From a virus, in the IMG/VR virus record IMGVR_UViG_3300027898_000030, positions 1 to 31,403 of that record: 31,403 bases of DNA, one strand, 5' to 3'. Below are positions 7,452-13,550 of this stretch, in pieces (position 1 is the stretch's first letter; the number at the start of each line of letters is the position of its first letter). Position numbers and translations under genes: made by a program. The notes beneath the pieces are model-generated. The model was not told the DNA's origin and did not search any database. It saw only the letters and a list, made by a program, of their open reading frames with translations.

Positions 7452-7823
7452 TTACATAATGCGCAGCAAGAAAACGCTGCGGGTCTTGGGGTCGTACTGG
7501 TGCACGATGTTCTCTGTGCCCCACATCTTCTCGGCGAACTTGCGCGCGCCCTGCGTGTAGCCGTTGTAGTCGGCTCCGTCCGGCGTGCTCAGATTAAACG
7601 TTTCGCCGGGCTCCAGCTTCCCTATCAGCGGGGCGTACACCGCTTTGTACGAGCCGCGCGGGCGCATGTGGCGCTTGCCGGGCTTCTTCTCGGGTTCAGG
7701 TGCGCGCAGCACCATGCCCCCTTTGTTGAAGACTTCCTCGCCGTCCACCAGCACGACGCCGACGGCGCCGAAAATATCCAGAAGGGCACGCACGCGTGCG
7801 ATGGATTGCTGTTTGATGTCCAT
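7452..7823 (-). CDS. First gene of the MoxR operon, 123-aa hypothetical
   Basis: The ATG at 7823 (MDIKQQSIARVRALLDIFGA) has CGGAG six bases upstream. An in-frame extension to 7907 would run through the -10 box and palindrome and is rejected. The protein has an N-terminal helix, a strand pair (VGVVLVDGEEVFNKGGMVLR), a basic loop (EKKPGKRHMRPRG) and a C-terminal Trp/Tyr-rich part. I recognise no domain. As the first gene after the promoter it could be an autoregulator, but no helix-turn-helix is convincing. Confidence 0.8.
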   Translation of the reverse strand: MDIKQQSIARVRALLDIFGAVGVVLVDGEEVFNKGGMVLRAPEPEKKPGKRHMRPRGSYKAVYAPLIGKLEPGETFNLSTPDGADYNGYTQGARKFAEKMWGTENIVHQYDPKTRSVFLLRIM

Positions 7824-7854
7824 GTCTAACTCCGTTAAAGTTGTTTGCCGGATA

Positions 7855-7884
7855 ATTTTAAACCACGATCCGGCGGCGTGGCAA
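7855..7884 (-). promoter_or_regulatory. Sigma70-like promoter of the MoxR operon
   Basis: On the minus strand the -35 box TTGCCA (7879-7884) is followed by 18 bases and then the -10 box TAAAAT (7855-7860). Each differs from consensus at one position. Transcription would start near 7848, leaving a leader of about 25 bases with a CGGAG ribosome site before the ATG at 7823. An 18-bp palindrome ends six bases upstream of the -35 box, the place for an activator or repressor. Confidence 0.6.
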
Positions 7885-7889
7885 TAGGT

Positions 7890-7907
7890 TTGTCCAAGAT
7901 TGGACAA
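7890..7907. promoter_or_regulatory. Perfect 18-bp palindrome, candidate operator
   Basis: The sequence TTGTCCAAGATTGGACAA has two perfect 8-bp arms around a GA spacer. It lies just upstream of the -35 box of the MoxR-operon promoter and does not recur elsewhere in the window. Size and symmetry fit the binding site of a dimeric helix-turn-helix regulator. The regulator itself is not identified here. As RNA it could form a hairpin, but it lies upstream of the expected transcription start. Confidence 0.55.
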
Positions 7908-7914
7908 TATTTTG

Positions 7915-7938
7915 TTAAGGGGGCAATCTGTCCCCTTA
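7915..7938. repeat. Dispersed GGGGACA/TGTCCC palindrome, copy 1
   Basis: The plus strand reads TTAAGGGGG, CAATC, then TGTCCCCTTA. It is the most diverged copy (GGGGGCA instead of GGGGACA) and lies between the stop of the zinc peptidase gene and the MoxR-operon promoter. There is no following T-tract in either direction, so it is not a standard terminator. Confidence 0.6.
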
Positions 7939-7945
7939 TGGTGCG

Positions 7946-9172
7946 TCAGCTGCTCTGGAGGTCTTCGCCCAGTATGTCCAGCAGCGTCTCGTAGTCGTAC
8001 TCACCTGACTCCAGCCCCTCGACGTACGAGGCGTACATCGTGGCGCTGAGCTTGCTGCACAGGATGTGCCGCTTCGCGGTGTCAACGTCTTCAGGCAGCA
8101 GGTGCTCGGCAACAATGTCCCGCAGCATCGAGTAGTACCCACCGGTAGCCTCCCACAGGGCATCAGCGAGCCGCTGCTCCGGTTCGTCAAGCAGTTGTAT
8201 GTGGCGCGTGAGTGGTGCGTTCACCCAGTCCAGCGACGTGTCGGTGTAGACGCCCTTGTACGATTTGTACTCGGTCACGCGCGGGTCACGCACGGTCGGC
8301 AGGCTGTCCCAGTCGATGGTCACCAGCTGCGCGGCCATGCGCTGCAGGAACGACACGTCCTGCCACTCGCCGTCACCGTGCTGGCTGCGGTAGCCCACGC
8401 TCAGGTTGGTGCACTCGGGCACGATGCCGGTCAGGTTGGCGCTGTCGGTGAACACGCCCGTGTCGTCGGGCATATACAGCATGTTGTTGTCGAACGAGGT
8501 CAGCGCATCGGCAAGCGCTTGGCCGAACACGTCCGAGCAGCAGCGCGCGCCTTGGTGCGTGATCACGTCGCTGTACCCTGCGCGGTCCAGACTGATGCAG
8601 CGGTCGATGTCCTTGAGCGCATCGGGCATGTTCTCTGCGAGCCAGCCTGAGCCGACGCCGCCGTGCTCTTCGCCACGGAAGAATATGTAGTATGCCTTCA
8701 CACCGGCCTCCATCATGTGCATCATCAGCGCGATGCCGGCGCCATCGTCTGCGCCCAGACACGCGCCCTCGTCTGCACGCCACCTGATGGCCTGCGGGTC
8801 AGACGCGTCGAGCCGCACGTTGTTGGTCCCGCCGTTGCGGTGCACGGTGTCGGTGTGCGCCGTGAACAACGTGCGGTGCGAGGGCTGCGTGCGCAGGTCC
8901 ACGTGGATGTTGCCCGCGTTGTCGATCATGCTCACCGCGCAGCGGTTGACCAGCCACGCCACGAACCGCGCTTCGGACATCGAGTTCTCTGCGCGACGCG
9001 AGCGCACTGCGCGCCACAGGGTCTGCATCAGCGTCGTGTCTGGCACATCATCTGCGCTCAGCAACGGCAGGCCTGCGTGAGCGTATGGCGGCTTCACGTA
9101 CACGGGCGGCGTGCTAAAGATACCCGTGGGCTTGGTTTTTGCGTAGCCCACCGAACGATACTTCTTGCTCAT
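7946..9172 (-). CDS. Zinc-dependent aminopeptidase/carboxypeptidase-like protein (M28/M20 type)
   Basis: The 408-aa protein carries a full set of co-catalytic zinc peptidase motifs: HTD at residues 106-108, a GADDGAG metal-bridging Asp at 142-143, GEEHGG with catalytic and metal Glu at 168-169, SLDR with Asp196, and GYRSQHGDGEW with His265. These are the five ligands and base of the M20/M28/M42 clan (MH). The ~90-residue N-terminal and ~120-residue C-terminal parts are not recognised. The ATG at 9172 follows AAGGAGAATGAC. There is no signal peptide, so it acts in the cytoplasm. It could trim peptides released by phage takeover or process a phage protein. Confidence 0.85.
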   Translation of the reverse strand: MSKKYRSVGYAKTKPTGIFSTPPVYVKPPYAHAGLPLLSADDVPDTTLMQTLWRAVRSRRAENSMSEARFVAWLVNRCAVSMIDNAGNIHVDLRTQPSHRTLFTAHTDTVHRNGGTNNVRLDASDPQAIRWRADEGACLGADDGAGIALMMHMMEAGVKAYYIFFRGEEHGGVGSGWLAENMPDALKDIDRCISLDRAGYSDVITHQGARCCSDVFGQALADALTSFDNNMLYMPDDTGVFTDSANLTGIVPECTNLSVGYRSQHGDGEWQDVSFLQRMAAQLVTIDWDSLPTVRDPRVTEYKSYKGVYTDTSLDWVNAPLTRHIQLLDEPEQRLADALWEATGGYYSMLRDIVAEHLLPEDVDTAKRHILCSKLSATMYASYVEGLESGEYDYETLLDILGEDLQSS

Positions 9173-9182
9173 GTCATTCTCC

Positions 9183-10655
9183 TTATGCGTTGTCGATCAG
9201 TTCTTGCAGCTCGTCGGCGTGGTAAGTCCCCGTCGTCTCGATCTCGATGCTGGGTTCATCTTCGCTGTACCAGTTACCTTTGGCAGACTCCCAGCAATCG
9301 TCGCGCAGGCGGTACTCGTCATCGGCACACAGCACGATGTCGTCGTCCTCCCTGTCGTACCATTCGTCGTCGATCTCGACACAATCCTCGCGTCGGCGAT
9401 ACTCGCCGTCTTCGCAGCAGACAATTTCATCCGGCGGATTCTCCGTGTCGTAGTACGTGCCGTGTACGCACACCGCGTTGTCGTTGTGCACGTAGTACTC
9501 CGCGTTGTACGAACTGCCGCGACGACGCCCGCCCTCCACGTACGTGTAGTGGTGTGCGCAGCAGCTACCGATAAGACTGTCTTCGTCGCGGCCGACGTGC
9601 ATACGTTCGTCGTCATCTTCATACACTGGCGCTCCGCAGTCTTCACACGACCCTATGCGCTCACGTCCGCCCATGACGTCCACCATGCCGTTGGTGTTGT
9701 CACAGCGGTAAAATATTTCGCTGTCGCAACTGTCTTCGTCGCACTTGACGAGGTAGTCGCCGTCACCGGCGCACACGTCGCGGTCGTCACCGTCGAGGTA
9801 GGGCATCATGATGTCCGCGCCCTTGGGATGCAGCAGCCTGCGAAACTTCAACCCTTCGGGCCAGCGGTAGCGCTTCTGGTAACCCTGCGAATCGAGCCAC
9901 GCTTCGAGCTTGTTGTCAGTCGGCGAATGGCTGCCGCCCTCGTTGAGCGCGTAGCTGCGTACGTACACACCTGCGACGGTGTCGTTGGCGCCCGTGACGT
10001 TGAGCAACGCACGCCCCAGCACTTTCTTTGGCGCAGACTTGTCAAAGCGCACCGCGATACGCCAGCCGTACTCCGGGCCGTACACTGCGTAGGGATGGCG
10101 CTCCCACGGGACCTGCACGGTCGGGTCGCCCATGTAGTCCAGCATCAGCGCGTTGTGCTCGCGGGTAAACGGTATGGAGCCGAAACTGCTTTTCATGCAG
10201 CTCTGCGGCCCCAGCTCAACGCCCATGATGATGCGCTCGCGCGTGCCCCATATCTCGTAGTGCGCGGGCTGGAAAAGCAGCATCCAGTCGCGGCGCATGT
10301 GGTCGGGTGCGTGCGGATAGTGTCGGCTCAAATATTTGCCGATGGGCGTGCGCGTCTGGCGGTCCGTGCGCCCGTTCTCCTCGCTGCGCGTGTAGGCGAT
10401 CTGGGTCTCGTCTTCCACGCTCACGTGCGGCCACTCCAGCAGTAGCTGGTGCCAGTCGATGGGCCGGTAACCCAGATTCACCAGCCGCGCGATCAGCGGG
10501 TGCAAGGCGAACATGCCCTGCAGCTCGTGGTGCCAGCGGTGCTGGGCGTTGTTGTAGCGGGCGAAGCGCGCCACATGCTCTATGGCGTCAGCGCCAAGGG
10601 CAAAAATTGTAGCGAACGCGGGATCGCGTACGAGTTCGTACTCGGTATGTTTCAT
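9183..10655 (-). CDS. 490-aa phage protein with acidic Cys-rich repeat tail
   Basis: The start ATG at 10655 follows CGGAGAATGAC. Residues 1-290 form a conserved phage domain of unknown role (IGKYLSRHYPHAPDH at 105-119, GWRIAVRF near 197-204, MPYLDG at 284-289). Residues 295-467 are very acidic with paired cysteines (C337/C340, C365/C366, C413/C414, C425, C443, C454). Residues 410-438 and 439-467 are a clear 29-residue tandem repeat (I-V-x-C ... E-Y-R-x-R-x-D-C ... W-Y). The tail could bind several metals or mimic nucleic acid. It lies directly upstream of the peptidase gene with a ten-base gap. Confidence 0.85.
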   Translation of the reverse strand: MKHTEYELVRDPAFATIFALGADAIEHVARFARYNNAQHRWHHELQGMFALHPLIARLVNLGYRPIDWHQLLLEWPHVSVEDETQIAYTRSEENGRTDRQTRTPIGKYLSRHYPHAPDHMRRDWMLLFQPAHYEIWGTRERIIMGVELGPQSCMKSSFGSIPFTREHNALMLDYMGDPTVQVPWERHPYAVYGPEYGWRIAVRFDKSAPKKVLGRALLNVTGANDTVAGVYVRSYALNEGGSHSPTDNKLEAWLDSQGYQKRYRWPEGLKFRRLLHPKGADIMMPYLDGDDRDVCAGDGDYLVKCDEDSCDSEIFYRCDNTNGMVDVMGGRERIGSCEDCGAPVYEDDDERMHVGRDEDSLIGSCCAHHYTYVEGGRRRGSSYNAEYYVHNDNAVCVHGTYYDTENPPDEIVCCEDGEYRRREDCVEIDDEWYDREDDDIVLCADDEYRLRDDCWESAKGNWYSEDEPSIEIETTGTYHADELQELIDNA

Positions 10656-10678
10656 GTCATTCTCCGAAAGGTTATGTA

Positions 10679-10702
10679 CTAAGGGGACAGGTTGTCCCCC
10701 TT
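10679..10702. repeat. Dispersed GGGGACA/TGTCCC palindrome, copy 2
   Basis: The plus strand has TAAGGGGACA, GGT, then TGTCCCCCTT. It lies about 24 bases upstream of the start of the 490-aa gene, in a 100-base gap after the 39-aa gene. In RNA of the minus strand it would form a hairpin just before the ribosome binding site. Confidence 0.65.
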
Positions 10703-10757
10703 GGCGCACTAGCGTGCGTGCGGTCTTGGTGCCGCGTTGGGAGTGGTGCGTGTCTGC

Positions 10758-10877
10758 CTACGGGCGCCAGACTACGATGTCGAGGAACACCACGCCCACG
10801 GCGAATGCGTAGGCGAGCACGATGGCGATGCGTTGCAGCAGCAGGCGCCGGCGCTCGTGTTGGTCATGGGTCAGCAT
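10758..10877 (-). CDS. 39-aa membrane micro-protein
   Basis: The ATG at 10877 has GGGAG five bases upstream and overlaps the last seven bases of the preceding micro-gene. After a charged N-terminus with an arginine run (MLTHDQHERRRLLLQR), residues 17-36 are one hydrophobic helix (IAIVLAYAFAVGVVFLDIVV). The Arg-rich side should stay in the cytoplasm. It resembles other micro-membrane proteins of this arm. A holin is unlikely with a single pass and no lysis genes nearby. Confidence 0.6.
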   Translation of the reverse strand: MLTHDQHERRRLLLQRIAIVLAYAFAVGVVFLDIVVWRP

Positions 10878-10993
10878 ACGCGCTCCCAGTACATCCACCG
10901 ACCATTGCGCATACTGCGAAAAAGATACATGTTGGCGAATCCGCCGCGGCGGTAGAACGCGTCTTTGCTGATGCGTCTTTTAGCGTAGTCCAT
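10871..10993 (-). CDS. 40-aa basic micro-protein
   Basis: A strong GGAGG lies six bases before the ATG at 10993, which falls inside the last 14 bases of the NinX-like gene. The product (MDYAKRRISKDAFYRRGGFA...) is rich in Arg, Tyr, Trp and Met, with a C-terminal RNGRWMYWERVC. Its stop lies within the start of the next gene. SD strength and overlaps at both ends support translation. No family is known. Confidence 0.6.
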   Translation of the reverse strand: MDYAKRRISKDAFYRRGGFANMYLFRSMRNGRWMYWERVC

Positions 10994-11387
10994 CAGGCAC
11001 CTCCACTTCCTCGCCCAGTTTGCTTGCCACATAGCAGCGCATGGCTGCGATCAGGGGTTTGGGGCCGTATTGCTCTGCGAACTCTGGCTTTTCTTGCGGA
11101 GTGTTTAGAAACATGTAGTTAGTAGCTTTCGCTACCCACCCATCAACGGCCCATTTGTGCAGTTCGATTTCCTCCCGCTCAATGATCGGGCCGCCTTGTG
11201 CCCAGTCGGTTGATGGCCGGAACCAAATATAGCTCCTGCCCTTCGGCACCATGATGCCGATGACTTTTCCGTGCGCATCTTTGCGTATGTCAGGCCACAT
11301 CATGTATTTTTCGGAGTCCCACCCTTCACACTTCGCTACCAGCCAGTCGAGCATGGTGCCCGTGGCTTCAGATACTTTGATCTTCAT
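10980..11387 (-). CDS. NinX-like DUF2591 protein, copy 1
   Basis: The 135-aa product has the DUF2591 (lambda-family NinX) signature: MKIKVSEATGTMLDWLVAKCEG at the start, STDWAQGGPIIEREEIEL in the middle and PLIAAMRCYVASKLGEEVEVP at the end. These proteins are common in phage nin-type accessory regions; their biochemical role is unknown. The ATG at 11387 overlaps the stop of a second, similar gene. The two copies keep long identical DNA stretches, showing a fairly recent tandem duplication. This copy has an extra ~20 residues in the middle. Confidence 0.9.
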   Translation of the reverse strand: MKIKVSEATGTMLDWLVAKCEGWDSEKYMMWPDIRKDAHGKVIGIMVPKGRSYIWFRPSTDWAQGGPIIEREEIELHKWAVDGWVAKATNYMFLNTPQEKPEFAEQYGPKPLIAAMRCYVASKLGEEVEVPDGLR

Positions 11388-11728
11388 ACGAGTTCCTCTG
11401 GTACTTCGACTTCAGTACCTAGCTTGCTTGCCACATAGCAGCGCATGGCTGCGATCAAGGGTGTGGGGCCAGTGCGATTTGCTTTTATGTCAAGCCCTGT
11501 GCCTGCGTAGATGTCAGCGCCCCATTTTGTTTCGCCAATGCACATACCCACGGTCATCTTCTCTCGCTCAATGATCGGCCCGCCTTGTGCCCAGTCGGTG
11601 GAATACATTTCCCAATTAGCAGACGACCAGAAGCTAAGGTCCATGATTTTTTCTACCTGGACACCTTCGCACTTCGCCACCAGCCAGTCCAGCACAGGGC
11701 CGGACGCTTCAGATATTTTGATCTTCAT
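11384..11728 (-). CDS. NinX-like DUF2591 protein, copy 2
   Basis: The start is the ATG at 11728 (MKIKISEASGPVLDWLVAKC). It has GGAG seven bases upstream and overlaps the stop of the lipoprotein gene; longer in-frame extensions are out-of-frame junk. The 114-aa product shares STDWAQGGPIIERE and GPTPLIAAMRCYVASKLG with the gene immediately downstream, but the central region is replaced (KWGADIYAGTGLDIKANRTG versus the other copy's VDGWVAKATNYMFLNTPQ). Function unknown, as for the family. Confidence 0.9.
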   Translation of the reverse strand: MKIKISEASGPVLDWLVAKCEGVQVEKIMDLSFWSSANWEMYSTDWAQGGPIIEREKMTVGMCIGETKWGADIYAGTGLDIKANRTGPTPLIAAMRCYVASKLGTEVEVPEELV

Positions 11729-11946
11729 TTGCAACTCCATGCGATTGTTTTCGTTCCGTCGGTCGCACTGCATATCTGTGTAGCGCGCAGGGACACGATC
11801 AGTTCTTGGTCGAACTTGGGCACGCCCGAGGACGTGTAACGCTGCTGATGGGCAAACGTGGCCGGCGTACCGTCGGGATTGGTAGCGCAGCCAGCCAGCG
11901 CAAGGGCCACGCATGCGATCGTGAGTGCTCGTTGTGTCTGTCTCAT
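11725..11946 (-). CDS. Small predicted lipoprotein, 73 aa
   Basis: The N-terminus is a lipoprotein signal: charged MRQTQR, a hydrophobic run (ALTIACVALALAGC) and a lipobox LAGC with the modified Cys at residue 20. The mature part is about 54 residues with two further cysteines near the end (IC and SC), possibly disulfide-bonded in the periplasm. The start at 11946 overlaps the upstream stop. Phage lipoproteins of this kind can be superinfection-exclusion proteins or spanin subunits. There is no spanin partner or proline-rich mature region, so exclusion or envelope modification is the likelier guess. Confidence 0.8.
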   Translation of the reverse strand: MRQTQRALTIACVALALAGCATNPDGTPATFAHQQRYTSSGVPKFDQELIVSLRATQICSATDGTKTIAWSCK

Positions 11947-12161
11947 AGGTCATTCTCCAGAGTGATGCCCGAGAGTTCCCAGTCTGTGATCTTGGGAAGG
12001 TCCACGGTGCGGGTTTGTAACGGCTCGCTGTGCAGGCGTGGCACAAAGATAAAGTTGTTGGCCAGCCTGCCGTCGAGCATGTATAGCAGCGTGCCATCTT
12101 GGCTGGGGCTGAACAGCGCCTTGCCCGTGCGCGCCAGTGCGCGTGCTTCTGCGTAGGTCAT
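11943..12161 (-). CDS. 72-aa protein, weakly DUF2829/Tad2-like
   Basis: I place the start at the ATG at 12161 (MTYAEARALARTGK), with GGAG six bases upstream and an ATGA overlap with the preceding 45-codon gene. The N-terminal T-(Y/F)-x-EA-x-x-(A/L)-x-x-GK pattern, a strand (GTLLYML) and a terminal I-T-D-W-E-L recall DUF2829 proteins. That family includes Tad2, a phage inhibitor that traps Thoeris immune signal molecules. The typical GW motif after the GK is missing, so this is only a weak resemblance. Otherwise unknown. Confidence 0.65.
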   Translation of the reverse strand: MTYAEARALARTGKALFSPSQDGTLLYMLDGRLANNFIFVPRLHSEPLQTRTVDLPKITDWELSGITLENDL

Positions 12162-12295
12162 CGGATACTCCACGTGATGTTGGGGTTCAGCTGCTTGCGT
12201 GCCTGCCAGTACGGCAGTGCCCAGCGCAGGTTCGTCTCGACGACTATCGGTGCGGTGCGCCGCGTCAGCGGGCGCAGGTAGACGTACATCCTCAT
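12158..12295 (-). CDS. 45-aa basic micro-protein
   Basis: The frame from the ATG at 12295 overlaps the upstream stop (ATGA) and ends in a TGA overlapping the next ATG. It exactly fills the space between two better-supported genes. The product begins MRMYVYLRPLTRRTAPIVVE and ends with a Trp/Arg/Gln-rich helix and strand. A competing longer frame from 12302 through this interval has poor composition and was rejected. No known family. Confidence 0.6.
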   Translation of the reverse strand: MRMYVYLRPLTRRTAPIVVETNLRWALPYWQARKQLNPNITWSIR

Positions 12296-12558
12296 ACGTC
12301 ATCCCCGAACAGTTCTAGCTGCTGCTCTTCCACGTCGGTCATGTCCTCGCGCACGATGAACCCGGCAGACGTCAGGGCACGCGCCAAGTGCACATTGATG
12401 TTGCGCCACTGCATGGTGATGCTGTCTTGGAACTGCCAGCTATTGGTACGCCAGCTCCAGCGCAGGTAACGCCCGTTCATCAGTTTCTGCGTGAGCGCGC
12501 ACGGGTAACGCTTGCTCACAGGCCCATAGTGGGCGGTCTTCATACGATCACTGCTCAT
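12292..12558 (-). CDS. Hypothetical 88-aa protein
   Basis: The ATG at 12558 (MSSDRMKTAHYGPVSKRYPC) follows TGGAGAATGAC, the leader shared by several genes of this arm. The middle is Trp-rich (RYLRWSWRTNSWQFQDSITM), probably a compact beta-sheet. The end is an acidic helix (MTDVEEQQLELFGDD). It is the first gene of a chain of overlapping small genes running to the NinX-like pair, so it probably begins a transcription unit. Function unknown. Confidence 0.75.
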   Translation of the reverse strand: MSSDRMKTAHYGPVSKRYPCALTQKLMNGRYLRWSWRTNSWQFQDSITMQWRNINVHLARALTSAGFIVREDMTDVEEQQLELFGDDV

Positions 12559-12573
12559 GTCATTCTCCAAATG

Positions 12574-12597
12574 TTAAGGGGACAAAATGTCCCTTTA
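12574..12597. repeat. Dispersed GGGGACA/TGTCCC palindrome, copy 3
   Basis: The plus strand has TTAAGGGGACA, AA, then ATGTCCCTTTA. It lies in the 44-base gap between the end of the 303-aa gene and the start of the 88-aa gene, 16 bases upstream of that start. Confidence 0.65.
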
Positions 12598-12602
12598 GTG
12601 TT

Positions 12603-13514
12603 TCACTCCTCGCCGTTGCCCGCGGCGCTTGGTCCTTTCTCTACGTAAAAGTCTCGTATGCCTTCGAGGTCCACCAGCTGGGGCTGCTCGTCGGCCTTGC
12701 GCAGGCGCTCGCGCATCGCCGGCTCCAGCAGGTGGCGCCAGTCCACCGGCAGCGGATCGCTCAGCGCGTGCATGGCGTCGATGGCGCGTGTCTGTTCCCA
12801 CGCATCCACTGCTCGCTCAGCCATACGTATTGCAGCGAGCTGCAGAGCAGCGTACGGGGTCGTCGCCAGCGGCGTGTCGTCGCGCGCGGTCACGTCTGGG
12901 TCCGCCAGTATGCGGCGCTGATTGGCGAAGAATGCGCGCAGCCGGGTCAGCTGGGTCTTGGTCACGCGTCGCACGTTGGTGGCGAGGAATGGGCGCGGCT
13001 TGGTACCCTTGCCGCCGGTGGCGGCGATGAATGCGTCATCGAACCTGCGCTCAATCGCGTGGCGCGCTGCCGGGTCTATCCACGTCTGCCACATGGTGCT
13101 GCAGGTAGGACCGTCGATGCCGTTCTTCTGGTTCATCAGGCGTGCTCGGCGCGAAATCTCGGCCACGCTTGCCGGCACACGCGGCGCGTCGGGGTTACCC
13201 TTGGCATCGGGGTCGGGCATCATGGCCGTGGCCCACGTGGACTCGATCGTGTCCCGCGTCTGGCGCAGGAGCTTGAGATAGTCCTCGAAGATGTCTACAT
13301 AGTCTGCGCGCCAGTTTCGGCGGTTCGATGCTGTAGACGCTATTGCGCCACGGATGTCGCGCTTGAGCTGCTCCCACGTCATCTCGGTGGCCACGCGCTT
13401 GCGTGAACCGGCCTTGGGAGCGAATACATAATTGAAAATCTTGCGCTGTATGTCTTCGCGCAGGCCGTGCACTTCGAGTGCATAACGCAGGCGGTCTTGT
13501 GCTGAGGTCTTCAT
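12603..13514 (-). CDS. Hypothetical helical protein, 303 aa
   Basis: The ATG at 13514 has GGAG six bases upstream. The protein (MKTSAQDRLRYALEVHGLRE...) is mostly helical and basic; residues 40-95 hold a Trp/Arg-rich segment (EMTWEQLKRDIRGAIAS, NRRNWRADYVD). There is no Walker, nuclease, polymerase or helix-turn-helix signature I can defend. It is the largest gene near the AT-rich gap, so a DNA-binding or replication-associated role is possible. That is inference from position and charge only. Confidence 0.75.
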   Translation of the reverse strand: MKTSAQDRLRYALEVHGLREDIQRKIFNYVFAPKAGSRKRVATEMTWEQLKRDIRGAIASTASNRRNWRADYVDIFEDYLKLLRQTRDTIESTWATAMMPDPDAKGNPDAPRVPASVAEISRRARLMNQKNGIDGPTCSTMWQTWIDPAARHAIERRFDDAFIAATGGKGTKPRPFLATNVRRVTKTQLTRLRAFFANQRRILADPDVTARDDTPLATTPYAALQLAAIRMAERAVDAWEQTRAIDAMHALSDPLPVDWRHLLEPAMRERLRKADEQPQLVDLEGIRDFYVEKGPSAAGNGEE

Positions 13515-13526
13515 GGTGGCTCCGGG

Positions 13527-13550
13527 TTAGGGGGACAAAGTGTCCCTTTA
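13527..13550. repeat. Dispersed GGGGACA/TGTCCC palindrome, copy 4
   Basis: The plus strand has TTAGGGGGACA, AAG, then TGTCCCTTTA. It lies 13 bases upstream of the 303-aa gene and marks the left edge of the AT-rich gap. Confidence 0.65.

Noticed and set aside
6177-7829. Plus-strand open frame of 550 codons opposite the MoxR gene
   Set aside because: Antisense to a gene with intact ATPase motifs; composition (His, Val, Arg) is that of a reversed GC-rich gene.
9165-10445. Plus-strand open frame of 426 codons
   Set aside because: Mirror of the Cys-rich gene; the Val/His/Ala runs come from reversed Asp, Glu and Tyr codons.
10758-10877. Holin for the 39-aa membrane protein
   Set aside because: Single pass with an Arg-rich side and no endolysin or spanin genes near; the evidence supports only a membrane micro-protein.
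11729-12097. N-terminal extension of the second NinX-like gene
   Set aside because: The family start MKIK is at 11728 with an SD and stop overlap; the extension overlaps the lipoprotein gene in another frame.
12162-12302. Longer start for the 72-aa protein
   Set aside because: The interval is better used by the 45-codon frame, which has stop/start overlaps at both ends; the extension reads as Ala/Arg/Pro junk.
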